DNA of 64,000 bases from Bradyrhizobium sp. 190 (GTDB lineage Bacteria > Pseudomonadota > Alphaproteobacteria > Rhizobiales > Xanthobacteraceae), in contig NZ_JADPJL010000008.1 in the NCBI RefSeq assembly GCF_023073415.1, positions 124,001 through 188,000 of the forward strand, given 5' to 3'. This document shows positions 34,216-43,225 of the stretch, one piece after another. Within the stretch, counting starts at the first letter, position 1; each line of letters opens with the position of its first letter. The position numbers and the translations under genes were made by a program. A model generated the notes under the pieces. The model was not told the DNA's origin and ran no database searches. It worked only from the letters and a program-made list of their open reading frames with translations.

Positions 34216-35341
34216 CTACCACCGCGCCTAGCGCGGGCTCACGCCGACGCAAATACTTCGCAGCCTGGGCAACCAGGACCGCTCCGAAGCGCCGCGAAGT
34301 GCGAATAGCCACGTTGTTGACGGGTTCAAAGGCCGCCGCACACCCTATCGCGATCGGGATCGTGCAAAGCGCTACAATCGTGTTGGTCGTGCTTGAATCG
34401 AACCCTAGTGGCTGCAAGACCTTAAGCGCCCAGAGGGAGAAGGAGAAGAGTATCGGGCCATGCACAAGGTAGAGTGGGAAGCTGATCCGACCTAGGTAAC
34501 GACTTAGCCGAACCTCCAACAGCGAGCGGAGCCAGGGAAGCCAGAACGAGGCGGCGCAGAATGCAATGATGCCGGCGTGATAAATAATTCCGGGACGGTG
34601 AGACGCCAAGTATGGAGCTAAGCATCCAAAACAAAACAAGCCGGCCAATAGCAAATAATGGAGCGGACGACGTGGCCTCCAGCGAACGTACAATTCCGCG
34701 AGCACCATTCCGGCCACGAACAGAGAGTAAAGGCCAGCCGTCGGATAGAAGACGGAAAATCCGGCCAAGATGAGATAGAGGACTCCATAGACCAAAACCC
34801 GCATCTTTCGGCGACCAACGATCACAAGAAGGCCAATGATCAAGGCAGAGCCTAATAGCTCGAACTCCATTGACCACAGCGGCAAAATGTATGCGGTCTC
34901 GAACGAGAAACGGAAGAATACGTCGAAAAGCGAGAACTGCAGGACGTGCGTCACACTCGGCTCGAATTGAAGAGCAAGATGTAGCGGCGCAACTCTTTTG
35001 GCCGCATCGGGAATGGCTCCAGAGATCATCATAAGGTACACGAGAGTGGTGGCTGCCAAAATCGGCAGAGCTAGCCGCGGATACCGGCTCACTGCGGTTC
35101 GTGCGAGATCCCGTCCATCTTGCGTGCGCACATAGCCTATCGAAAGCGAAAACCCAGAGATTACGAAAAACGCATAGACGGCGGATGCTCCAGAGAACGG
35201 GAGCAGAAACGCGAGCCTCTTTGCGACATCGATATCGTATGGAAATACCTCGATGAACGTGTGGCAGAACAGAACGGCCACGGCAGCCCAACCTCGTAGG
35301 CCGTCCAGAAAATGCAGGCGCTCTGATCGTGCTGGGTCCAT
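34205..35341 (-). CDS. Acyltransferase 3 family protein (O-acetyltransferase-like)
   Basis: This membrane acyltransferase of about 378 residues has the N-terminal LHFLDGLRGWAAVAVLFCHT, with the conserved Arg and His of acyltransferase family 3 (OafA/NodX type), and AVYAFFVISGFSLSIGY. It has about ten membrane segments and ends in a short cytoplasmic tail. Members transfer acetyl or other acyl groups to polysaccharides or lipids at the inner membrane, which suits the neighbouring glycan genes. ATG at 35341 is used; a GTG at 35359 is possible. AT-richer base use suggests transfer. Confidence 0.88.
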   Translation of the reverse strand: MDPARSERLHFLDGLRGWAAVAVLFCHTFIEVFPYDIDVAKRLAFLLPFSGASAVYAFFVISGFSLSIGYVRTQDGRDLARTAVSRYPRLALPILAATTLVYLMMISGAIPDAAKRVAPLHLALQFEPSVTHVLQFSLFDVFFRFSFETAYILPLWSMEFELLGSALIIGLLVIVGRRKMRVLVYGVLYLILAGFSVFYPTAGLYSLFVAGMVLAELYVRWRPRRPLHYLLLAGLFCFGCLAPYLASHRPGIIYHAGIIAFCAASFWLPWLRSLLEVRLSRYLGRISFPLYLVHGPILFSFSLWALKVLQPLGFDSSTTNTIVALCTIPIAIGCAAAFEPVNNVAIRTSRRFGAVLVAQAAKYLRRREPALGAVVDAA

Positions 35342-35394
35342 GAGCGGAGGAGCTAACACAGCGCCCGCGGCTTAAAAGCGCTGCCAAGTTGCTT

Positions 35395-35589
35395 ATCTCG
35401 AGTTTTGTCTTCATGCCGGGTCGAAAATTTTCGACGATCACGCCGACCTTTTCCGCGAGCCGCTTGAACACCTCGAGGAGCGCATCGATCTTGATGAAAT
35501 TGGCACCCCAGTCCGCCAGCTGCCGCACTCAAGTCGGCCCGGAGCAGGTAGAGCGAGACCGGGCCTGCGAAGCGCGCCGGATAATCCAT
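35395..35589 (-). pseudogene. Decayed 5' fragment of a CaiB-type CoA-transferase
   Basis: On the minus strand this 195-bp stretch encodes, in more than one frame, pieces that match the start of the intact CoA-transferase at 28973-30166: RQLADWGANFIKIDALLE, then VFKRLAEKVGVIVENFRPG and KTKLE. The middle of the homologous region (from EDGGGEQPGG to KDPKGLD in the intact gene) is deleted and a frameshift splits the N-terminus. DNA similarity is plain, for example GTCCGCCAGCTGCCGCAC. It is a remnant of a duplication or recombination and cannot make a protein. Confidence 0.8.
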
Positions 35590-35821
35590 TCAAAAACTCC
35601 GGCCCGATTGACCGCGTTGCGGGGCACCGCCATGCCGAAAGTCGGCGTTTTTCTCAAGTATCCGATCGACATATCGGATACTTGATTCAGCGCTAGCGGT
35701 TCGGTATCTGTGCCCAATCTGCGGACGGAAGCAAGAGCTAATAGACGGGGCCGCCTCAGGCAGCCTCGATCTCGGCAGTTCGACGAAGCGCATTCACACT
35801 ATTTGCCTCACAGGTCGTTGG

Positions 35822-37444
35822 ATGAATTTGGGGGCTTCTGATGTTCGTCATCCAAAGGCCCAAACGCTAATCATCAGCCTTGCGGCATGCAGCGCGTTTG
35901 TTGTCCTGCTTTGCATTCTTTTCGATCCGAGATGGGAAACCAACGACGACGTGGCGATGTCGATGGTGGCCCACGGTTATGGGCTCGCGGCCTATGGATC
36001 CCCTCACATAATTTTCTCCAACGTCATTTGGGGCGTCATTGTCAGAACTGTTCCTGGCATCGGGGGAGTGTTCGGCTATTCGCTTGCGATGCTCGGAGCC
36101 ATTACCCTGGCGGCGTCCGCGATACTGTATTTTCTGGTGCGACTGGGTGCCGGCTATGTCGTGGGTCTATTGGTCGTTGCCCTTATTCTGCTTCGACCCG
36201 TCCTGCAGGCGCAATTCACTGTTACGGCGGGACTTCTTACTGCGGCCGCGGTGCTCGGCGTTTGCGTCTATCAGCGGACCGGTTCTACGTTCAGCCTTGT
36301 CGCCGGCACCGTCCTGGCGCTTCTGGGATTTCTCGTGCGAAATCTGGAGTTCGCACTAGTTGCTCTGGTTGCGCTTCCGATCCTGCCCTGGGGCATGCTG
36401 CGGAAAGACCGAAAACTTCAAGTCGCTGCTGCGGTGCTGGTGTCAGGCGTGGTCGCGGCCACATGGATCGATCAATTCGCATACTCTGGTCCTGAATGGA
36501 ATTATTTTTGGGAGCTAAACCTCGCGCGAGCTCCCTTTACCGACTTCGGCGTGGCCGACCGGCTGCTTGAGGCGCCGGAAGTCATGGCTCGCCATGGCAT
36601 GTCGAAAAACGACGTCGAATTGGTAAAGCATTATTTCTTTGCTGACAGGCAACTCGCAGACCCCGCGCGGCTGAGAGCCGTTCTCGCCGACCTCGCGCCG
36701 GTAGCGGTCAAATCCTACAGTTTTGAATCGGGGATTATCTCGCTTCGTTCAATTTTCGACTCAAGCATTCTTGCCCCTTTGGTAGCGGCGATGGTGCTCC
36801 TGCTGCTGGCATTCGAGCGACGAGCGATCGTGTCGTGGATGATCTCTATGGCGGTGATATTCGCGTTGGGGATGGCGGGCCGGCATGGCATTTTGCGCGT
36901 CTATGTACCGATGTTCATGCTCTTGCTTTTCATTCCCTTTCTATCCGGCCGTCTGACGTCGGGGGTCCGGAAGGCGGCAATGCTGGTGGTGCTCGTGATC
37001 GCGTGCCTGGTCAACGCTAAAGCCTTGATCGCAGAATCGCGGGCTAACAGCAGGGATATTGCCGTGGCAACGGTCCTCGGCCCAGTCCCAACAGAGCCGG
37101 TTGTTGTTTGGGGCGGTGCATTTCCTTTTGAAATTTCATTCCCGCTCTTTCCAGGACAATCCAATTCCCGAAACCTGAAAATGTTTGGCCTGGGCGTTTT
37201 TACATGGGCGCCCTTTTCGGTGGCCGTAGCCGAAGAAAATGCGGGCAGGGGACTGGTCTCGCGATTGCGATCCGATGAAGGCATCCTTCTCGTTGCCGAT
37301 GCGCAACAGAAGGAACTGCTAGGCCCCTATTGCGCCGAGCACTTTGGGGGACAGCTTAAATTGGTGGATTTCATGAAGACGACAATGTTGACGACCATAC
37401 TCAGAGCGACCTGCGTCGAGGCTGCTGCCAAGCAGGCAAATTAA
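35822..37444 (+). CDS. Polytopic membrane protein of unknown function
   Basis: This 540-residue protein begins with a hydrophobic segment (LIISLAACSAFVVLLCILF) and then DPRWETNDDVAMSMVAHGYG, an acidic loop after the first helix as found in GT-C glycosyltransferase-like proteins (D/E-rich EL1). About 10-11 membrane segments are seen, then a soluble C-terminal part of about 130 residues. I cannot name the family. No partner is tightly linked, with more than 200 bp on either side. It may move or ligate a glycan, judging by position in the glycan cluster. Base use resembles the AT-richer neighbours. Confidence 0.75.
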   Translation: MNLGASDVRHPKAQTLIISLAACSAFVVLLCILFDPRWETNDDVAMSMVAHGYGLAAYGSPHIIFSNVIWGVIVRTVPGIGGVFGYSLAMLGAITLAASAILYFLVRLGAGYVVGLLVVALILLRPVLQAQFTVTAGLLTAAAVLGVCVYQRTGSTFSLVAGTVLALLGFLVRNLEFALVALVALPILPWGMLRKDRKLQVAAAVLVSGVVAATWIDQFAYSGPEWNYFWELNLARAPFTDFGVADRLLEAPEVMARHGMSKNDVELVKHYFFADRQLADPARLRAVLADLAPVAVKSYSFESGIISLRSIFDSSILAPLVAAMVLLLLAFERRAIVSWMISMAVIFALGMAGRHGILRVYVPMFMLLLFIPFLSGRLTSGVRKAAMLVVLVIACLVNAKALIAESRANSRDIAVATVLGPVPTEPVVVWGGAFPFEISFPLFPGQSNSRNLKMFGLGVFTWAPFSVAVAEENAGRGLVSRLRSDEGILLVADAQQKELLGPYCAEHFGGQLKLVDFMKTTMLTTILRATCVEAAAKQAN

Positions 37445-37656
37445 GTGGATAGCTCGTGTCTGGCGGTATATGCCGGGGTCTGGATTCGATACTTGATTCG
37501 CCGCGACCGGTTCGCCTAAACTCTCAGATGCGCCAAAGGCTTGGCCAAATCGCAGCCTTCTGGCCGAATCCTTGCCGCCAATGGAATCCAGTTGTACACA
37601 ATCCGCGCGGCTCGATCTGATCCACAGGCGAGGCGAGATTTGACGGGGACTATCGC

Positions 37657-38658
37657 GTGAAATTGTCTGTTGTGACGACCCTTTACCGGTCAGCTCCGAC
37701 GATCGGCGAATTCTATCGGCGCGTCATCGCGGCGGCGGAACAAATCACGCATGATATCGAAGTGCTGATGGTCAACGATGGCTCCCCCGACGACAGCCTC
37801 GATCTTGCCCTTGCCCTGCACCAGGCCGACCCGCGGGTCGTTGTGGTCGACCTCGCGCGCAACTTCGGCCACCACAAGGCTATGATGACGGGGCTTGGCC
37901 ATGCGACGGGCGATCTGGTGTTTCTGATCGACAGCGATCTTGACGAGGATCCCGAACTTCTTGCCAGCTTCCACGAGCGGTTCATGAAGGGCGACTGCGA
38001 CGTCGTCTATGGCATCCAGCAGACGCGGCGAGGCGGCCTCGTCGAACGCATCAGCGGTGCAGTGTTTTTTTCGCTGGTCGATGCATTGAGCGATCACCGG
38101 ATTCCGCGGAACCTGGCGACCGTCCGCCTGATGACGCGCGATTACGTCCGCGCTCTGGTCCGGCATCGCGACCGCGAGTTCGTAATTTCGCAATTGTGGC
38201 AACTGACGGGCTTCCGCCAGGTGGCGGTCCCGTTCCGGAAATCATTGGGCTCGCCGACGACATACTCGCTTCGCATGCGCACCGAGATGGCGGTCAAGTA
38301 TCTGACCACGACGTCGACGAAACTTCTCTATTTCATTCTATACGCGGGCATCGCGATCTTCGCGCTGTCGGTGGCGACCATCCTGTTCTACGTCTCCCGT
38401 TATCTCGCTTCCGGCATCGGCGTCGATGGCTTTACGTCGCTGATCGTCTCGATCTGGTTCTTTGGCGGGCTAACGACATGCATTCTCGGCGTGATCGGCA
38501 TCTATGTCGCCAATATCGTATCTGAAACCAAGCGGCGTCCTTATACCGTTGTGCAGCGCGTGCATCGCAGGGAGCTCGCAGCGGCGGAAGGATCGAATGT
38601 GATTCGCGTTCCACCTGGTGCCGGCGTCTCGACGGCAGCGCTCGATCGCAAGCGATGA
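37657..38658 (+). CDS. Family 2 glycosyltransferase, GtrB/DPM1-like
   Basis: This 333-residue enzyme has a GT-A domain with SVVTTLYRSAPTIGEFYRRV, EVLMVNDGSPDDSLDLAL, ARNFGHHKAMMTGL and the DxD in FLIDSDLDEDPEL. Two C-terminal hydrophobic helices (LLYFILYAGIAIFALSVATI; IVSIWFFGGLTTCILGVIGI) match the GtrB/ArnC architecture, in which sugar is placed on undecaprenyl or dolichyl phosphate at the inner membrane. It probably starts a glycan or supplies lipid-linked sugar for O-antigen modification. It precedes a methyltransferase gene by 58 bp. Confidence 0.9.
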   Translation: MKLSVVTTLYRSAPTIGEFYRRVIAAAEQITHDIEVLMVNDGSPDDSLDLALALHQADPRVVVVDLARNFGHHKAMMTGLGHATGDLVFLIDSDLDEDPELLASFHERFMKGDCDVVYGIQQTRRGGLVERISGAVFFSLVDALSDHRIPRNLATVRLMTRDYVRALVRHRDREFVISQLWQLTGFRQVAVPFRKSLGSPTTYSLRMRTEMAVKYLTTTSTKLLYFILYAGIAIFALSVATILFYVSRYLASGIGVDGFTSLIVSIWFFGGLTTCILGVIGIYVANIVSETKRRPYTVVQRVHRRELAAAEGSNVIRVPPGAGVSTAALDRKR

Positions 38659-38716
38659 CCGCAGCTATATCACCCGCCATAATGATTCTAGGCCCGTCGC
38701 TCCGGAGCAAGTTGAG

Positions 38717-39364
38717 ATGAGCGCCGGTCCGGACCCATCGATCGTGAGCGCCGTTGCTGCTTACTACAGTTCGAAGCTCGCTCTGCACGGACCGATCCCG
38801 CAAGGCGTCGACTGGAACGGGAACGCATCGCACGAACTTCGGCATCGGCAGTTTCTTCGTCTGCTCGAAGGTTCCCCGGACGCGTCGATTCTCGATATCG
38901 GCTGCGGCTACGGTGATTTCATGCGTTTCTTGCGCGAGGCGGGGCACCGAGGACCGTTCATCGGCTACGACGTCGCGCCGGACATGATCAAGGAGGCGAC
39001 GCGGCTGCACGGCGAGAGCGCGGATTGCCGATGGCGAGTCGGAGCCGAGCCGACGGAAATCGCGGACTTCGCGGTTGCCAGCGGAATCTTCAACGTCAAG
39101 GGAGAGGTGTCGACCGAGACTTGGGCGCGCTACGTCCGCCAGATCATCGATATTCTTTCACGCGCTGGCCGGCGCGGCTTCGCTTTCAATGTCTTGAGCC
39201 TGTCGAGCGATCCGGAAAGGCGGAGCGGAACATTATACTACGCCGATGCAGCCGAGATGCTGTCCTATTGCCTGCGTCGCTATGGCCGATCGGTTGCGCT
39301 GCTGCAGGACTACGGACTTTACGAATTCACCGTCGTCGTACGGCATAATACCGCGGCCGGGTAA
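38717..39364 (+). CDS. Class I SAM-dependent methyltransferase
   Basis: This 215-residue protein has the SAM-binding motif SILDIGCGYGDFMRFL, the acidic post-motif residue in FIGYDVAPDMIKEA and a C-terminal half with LYYADAAEMLSYCLRRYG. The N-terminus has VSAVAAYYSSKLALHGP, which is common in methyltransferases of polysaccharide loci. ATG 38717 is chosen because the longer frame overlaps the glycosyltransferase. It probably methylates a sugar or an acceptor carboxyl, but the acceptor is unknown. Confidence 0.85.
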   Translation: MSAGPDPSIVSAVAAYYSSKLALHGPIPQGVDWNGNASHELRHRQFLRLLEGSPDASILDIGCGYGDFMRFLREAGHRGPFIGYDVAPDMIKEATRLHGESADCRWRVGAEPTEIADFAVASGIFNVKGEVSTETWARYVRQIIDILSRAGRRGFAFNVLSLSSDPERRSGTLYYADAAEMLSYCLRRYGRSVALLQDYGLYEFTVVVRHNTAAG

Positions 39365-39377
39365 CAAGCGCCCGGCG

Positions 39378-40046
39378 TCACAAGCTCCGAAGCCGATTGC
39401 TCGGTACCTTCGAGCGTTCGGTTCCGCGCGGCGCCACCACCGCGTGGTCGGGCTGATCCTCGAGCACCAGCGCACCGACGCCGATCACGCAATTCTTGCC
39501 GATCGTGACGTGATCCCGAAACGTGGCGTTGACGCCGATGAAACTGCCTTGGCCGATCCTGACCCCTCCGGAAACAACGACGTGCGACGATATGAACACG
39601 TCGTCCTCTACAGTCGAATGGTGGCCGATGTGGTTGCCGCTCCAGAGCGTGACGTTACTGCCGACCCGGGCAAACGGCTGGATGGTGTTGTCCTCGAGGA
39701 TAAAACAGTTTTCCTGTAGCTCGAAGCCGGCAAAGACCGTTGCGCGGCTGCTCAGATACGACACCAGCCTGTACCCCTTGGCGCGGGCAGCGGACACCTT
39801 CTCCGGGCGAAGCCGGTTGAGATTGGTGTAGCCGATCGCGACAAAGAAATCGAAATCCTGTGGAGGAAATTCTTCCGTGACACGCTCGAAGGGGATCACC
39901 GGGCGTCCGCGAAACTGATCCTGCGAAAAAAAAGCCTGATCGACCGTGAAGGCCGCGACTTCGTATGCGGAGTCGTTGGTAAAGTAAAAGTCGGCGAGTT
40001 CGGCGATTTGGCCGGAGCCAAAAATCACGATTCGTCGGGTTTTCAT
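39378..40046 (-). CDS. NeuD/PglD-like sugar O- or N-acyltransferase
   Basis: This protein of 222 residues has an N-terminal Rossmann-like part (RRIVIFGSGQIAELADFYF) and a C-terminal left-handed beta-helix of hexapeptide repeats, seen from CFILEDNTIQPFARVGSNV to VTIGKNCVIGVGALVLED. The HIGHHSTVEDDVFISSHVVV stretch contains the His dyad used in this family. Members acetylate UDP-amino sugars or sialic acid precursors. It is divergent from the methyltransferase gene at 40283. Considering neighbours, it may acetylate an aminodeoxy sugar made in this locus. Confidence 0.9.
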   Translation of the reverse strand: MKTRRIVIFGSGQIAELADFYFTNDSAYEVAAFTVDQAFFSQDQFRGRPVIPFERVTEEFPPQDFDFFVAIGYTNLNRLRPEKVSAARAKGYRLVSYLSSRATVFAGFELQENCFILEDNTIQPFARVGSNVTLWSGNHIGHHSTVEDDVFISSHVVVSGGVRIGQGSFIGVNATFRDHVTIGKNCVIGVGALVLEDQPDHAVVAPRGTERSKVPSNRLRSL

Positions 40047-40282
40047 CTGATGTTGCTCCGGTCCCAGCGCCGATCAAAAGAGCAGCCATGCTAACCTTTT
40101 GCCAGGCCATCGAACAAGTCGAGATGGGAACAGTCGGCGCTGCAAAAACTGCTATACGACCTTGAGGTTGGTATGCCATTCCTGTTCGTCGATCAGATCG
40201 GTGCGTTGGTTCCGCAGACCAACGCGACCCAGGAAAGCGGCGCGGGACGGACCATGATCGTGCTTGGCAATGAAGGAAATCG

Positions 40283-41473
40283 ATGACGGCTACCCCGACC
40301 GGCGGCAACCGCGGCGCAGATGATCTGGGACAGGCTGCCGAAATATGCCCAAGCTGCGGACGCCAAGAGGGCGTGAGTCTGCCGATTCCCGCAGCCGGCC
40401 GTTCCATGCTGAGTGACGGGCGCGTTATCGCGCGGCCGCTCGACAAGCTATGGTGCCCGAGCTGCGGCCTGGTTCGCCATCGCCATCCGCCCACCGCCGC
40501 CGAAATCTCCGCGATCTATTCCGGCGCCTATGGACTGCCGGCCTTGACCGGTACCGGAGAAGAGGCCCGGGGCAGGGCCTATGCTGCGGCAATCGTCGAT
40601 GCGATCGGCGGGCGCAAACCCGGCTTGCGGTTGATCGACGTTGGTTGCGGGTCGGGAGCGATGCTGCGTGCGCTCGGCGATTGCGACGAAGCGGCGACCT
40701 ATGAGTTGACTGGTATCGATCCGGCGCTACCACCTGCGCTCGCGCAGGCCAATGAGCGGCTGACATTGATGCGTGGTTTTCCCGATCGCGACCTGGCCGG
40801 GCATGGTCCGTTCGATGCCGTGATATCGATCAACACGATCGAGCATACGCCGGATCCCGCGCAATTTCTTGCGACCCTCGCGTCGCTGATGACCCCGGAC
40901 GGACAGACGATTGTCGTTTGTCCGACAACGGAATTTGCCAACGACGAACTGCTGTTCTTCGACCATTTCTGGAGCATCAGCCCGGCGGCGATGATTTCGT
41001 TCGCGGCTAGGTCCGGGTTGCGGATGGTCGGCCGCAGGGGGTTGGCGGCTCCGCTCGCCGGATTTCAACTGTTCAGGTTTGCACATTCAGCATCCGGCGA
41101 ACCGGAAGCTGCCGTTGCTGACGTCTCGCCGGATGCGGTCGCTTACCTCGACGCCTGGACGGAACTGGACGCTTCGCTCGAACAGCAGTTGGCGGCGGCA
41201 GGCAATCCGGCGCAGGCGTTCGGCGCGGGGCAAATGGCGGCCTTGTTGCGCGCCTATGCGCCGCGAACATTTGCAATGCTCAAGCGATTCTTGTTGGATC
41301 GTCCAGAAGAAGCATGGCCGCTCGGTCCCGCGGTCCGCTATGATGGGTTCATGACGCTGGACGGCTGGACAACCCTTGTGGCAGTTCATCCTTCGGCGCA
41401 GAACGCCGTCGCGGCGCGGATCCGGGGCGATGGCGGGTTCGCCGTTACGCTTCCTGCCGCCATCAAAAACTAA
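40283..41473 (+). CDS. Zinc-finger-containing SAM methyltransferase (sugar C-methyltransferase-like)
   Basis: This 396-residue protein has an N-terminal pair of cysteine motifs, EICPSCGRQ and LWCPSCGLV, likely a zinc knuckle, a SAM domain with LIDVGCGSGAMLRAL and ISINTIEHTPDPAQFLATL, and a C-terminal extension with many acidic residues. The Cys-plus-SAM pattern is seen in sugar C-methyltransferases (TylC3 type) and in related enzymes of glycan loci, but the domain order and length alone do not prove C-methylation. It is followed by the PhyH gene after 14 bp. Confidence 0.82.
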   Translation: MTATPTGGNRGADDLGQAAEICPSCGRQEGVSLPIPAAGRSMLSDGRVIARPLDKLWCPSCGLVRHRHPPTAAEISAIYSGAYGLPALTGTGEEARGRAYAAAIVDAIGGRKPGLRLIDVGCGSGAMLRALGDCDEAATYELTGIDPALPPALAQANERLTLMRGFPDRDLAGHGPFDAVISINTIEHTPDPAQFLATLASLMTPDGQTIVVCPTTEFANDELLFFDHFWSISPAAMISFAARSGLRMVGRRGLAAPLAGFQLFRFAHSASGEPEAAVADVSPDAVAYLDAWTELDASLEQQLAAAGNPAQAFGAGQMAALLRAYAPRTFAMLKRFLLDRPEEAWPLGPAVRYDGFMTLDGWTTLVAVHPSAQNAVAARIRGDGGFAVTLPAAIKN

Positions 41474-41487
41474 CCCAAGATGAGGCC

Positions 41488-42300
41488 ATGACCAGATCTT
41501 ACGGCATCAACGAACGTGCGGCGGCCGATAGCGACATCGACGCCGCGGTGGAAAGCTTGCGCACGCTCGGCTATGCGGTCGTGGACGGTGGCTACTCTGC
41601 CGGAGACCTCAGTGGATTTTCGCAAGGTTTCGACACTGCGCGCCGTGCTGCACACGCGGCTGCTGGCGGAACCGAAGCGCTGGCGCAAATCGACGAGCAC
41701 AATACCGTCCGTACGCCATTCGCCTACGATAGAAGCCTGCTGGCGCTCGCGCGCAATCCGGCGATCCTGGAAATGTGCAAGCGGTTGATCAGAGGCTATC
41801 AGGTCCTGTCGCAGCAGAACGGGGTCATCAATCCGCCGGCCAAGACCTATAATCAGGGCGCGTGGCATCGCGATCTGCCGTATCAGCACGTCGTGTTCTC
41901 GCGGCCGATGGCGATCAATGCGCTGTTCTGCCTGGACGCCTTTACGACCGAGAACGGCGCAACGCTGGTGCTGCCGGCGACCCACAAGCAGGAGGAATTT
42001 CCGTCCGATCGCTTTGTCGACGCGTCGGCCGTGCAGGTCTGCGCGCCTGCGGGCAGCTACATCGTGCTGGATTGCATGCTCTATCACAGCGGCGCGCCGA
42101 ACCGCTCAGGGACCGAGCGCCGGGCGGTCAACCAGGTCTACACCTCGCCGATCCTCCGCCAGCAAATCGATCTGCCGGCGTTCCTCGGCGATGATTTCAC
42201 CGACGATCCCACCCTGCGCCGTCTGCTCGGATACGAGGTGACGACGCCGAGATCGGACGCCGAGTATTTTGCGATGCGCCGCGCAAAGCTTCCGAAGTGA
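41488..42300 (+). CDS. Phytanoyl-CoA dioxygenase (PhyH) family Fe(II)/2-oxoglutarate oxygenase
   Basis: This 270-residue protein has the iron triad of the PhyH superfamily: H127 and D129 in AWHRDLPYQ and H200 in LYHSGAPNRSG, with R210/R211 nearby in GTERRAVNQVY probably binding 2-oxoglutarate. It would hydroxylate or otherwise oxidise a small molecule. Sitting 14 bp after a sugar methyltransferase gene, it may act on a sugar or lipid-linked glycan. It ends 4 bp before the convergent beta-propeller gene. Confidence 0.88.
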   Translation: MTRSYGINERAAADSDIDAAVESLRTLGYAVVDGGYSAGDLSGFSQGFDTARRAAHAAAGGTEALAQIDEHNTVRTPFAYDRSLLALARNPAILEMCKRLIRGYQVLSQQNGVINPPAKTYNQGAWHRDLPYQHVVFSRPMAINALFCLDAFTTENGATLVLPATHKQEEFPSDRFVDASAVQVCAPAGSYIVLDCMLYHSGAPNRSGTERRAVNQVYTSPILRQQIDLPAFLGDDFTDDPTLRRLLGYEVTTPRSDAEYFAMRRAKLPK

Positions 42301-42304
42301 CGGT

Positions 42305-43225
42305 TCATTGCTCGAGAACGGCTAGTCCAAAACCCTCGCGGCCGTAACCATTGCCGTTGTAGAGCATGTAGCGGCGGCCGCTGTGGTCGAAAACGAACGG
42401 ATAGGTTCTTTCCTTGTCTTCCCAGGTCTCCGCCGTGCCGACAAAGCGCAGATCCTGATCGCGCCGTTCCCAATGCTTGCCATCGGCGGAGCGCGCGAAG
42501 CCGAGTTCGTAATGCGGGCGTCGCCGCGCATACCACATCGAGAGGCTGTTATCCGGCTCGCGCAATACCACGGGCCGCGAAATCGCAAACTCCAGGGGGT
42601 CGGCTGCTGCGACATCGACCACGACGGCATCGGATGGCGTCCACCGGACCAGATCGGCGGAGTGCGCTTCCTTGATCACGTGCAGCATTTTCATGCCTTG
42701 CTGCCCCCAATGCAGATGAGAGCCGAACCACATGCGCCAGCCCGGCCCGTCGCGAAGCACAAAAGGGTATCCGACGGTAAACGGATTTTCCGGGCTGCGG
42801 CCGACCACCGGCACACTCAAGCAGCGGCGAAAGATTTGTCCGTCGTCGTCGCTCACGGCAACGCCGATAAAGTTGGTAAAGGGCACGTGCACCAGCACAG
42901 TCCATCCGAGATAGAAGGCATAGAGTTTTCCGTCATGCGCGATAACGGAGGAAACCGTTACGCCATCGGCGTCGAACGAGCCGCGCGCGCCCGGCGTCAA
43001 CAGCGGTCCCCGCGGGTCGCCGAGCACCTCGAACCGGTTACCAACGATGGCGACGTCCACGGAAGCGGCCGACGACCGGTTGGACGCGTCGCGCGTCGAA
43101 TAGAAGATCCGGACATTGCCGTCGGCAAGCGTCAGCGCCGTCGGGTACGCGGCATGGCTGACGGACCAGGGCTCTCCGGCGATCGGTGAGAACACCCTTC
43201 CGAGCGGCCGCCAGACGTTTTGCAT
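42305..43225 (-). CDS. Beta-propeller protein resembling family 43/62 glycoside hydrolases
   Basis: This 306-residue protein has repeated blades typical of five-bladed GH43-like propellers: AAYPTALTLADGNVRIFYST, GKLYAFYLGW, GPGWRMWFGSHLHW, SLSMWYARR and RRYMLYNGNGYGREGFG. No signal peptide is seen. In glycan loci such cytoplasmic propellers are often labelled glucosamine inositolphosphorylceramide transferase-like or formyltransferase-like, but the catalytic acids of a glycosidase cannot be placed here. The start overlaps the WbqC stop by 1 bp (TGATG-type), showing tight coupling with that gene. Confidence 0.78.
   Translation of the reverse strand: MQNVWRPLGRVFSPIAGEPWSVSHAAYPTALTLADGNVRIFYSTRDASNRSSAASVDVAIVGNRFEVLGDPRGPLLTPGARGSFDADGVTVSSVIAHDGKLYAFYLGWTVLVHVPFTNFIGVAVSDDDGQIFRRCLSVPVVGRSPENPFTVGYPFVLRDGPGWRMWFGSHLHWGQQGMKMLHVIKEAHSADLVRWTPSDAVVVDVAAADPLEFAISRPVVLREPDNSLSMWYARRRPHYELGFARSADGKHWERRDQDLRFVGTAETWEDKERTYPFVFDHSGRRYMLYNGNGYGREGFGLAVLEQ

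Noticed and set aside
34422..35528. A 368-codon minus-strand frame that begins like a CoA-transferase
   Set aside because: Only its first part matches the CoA-transferase remnant; the rest overlaps the acyltransferase in a wrong frame, so it is not a fusion gene.
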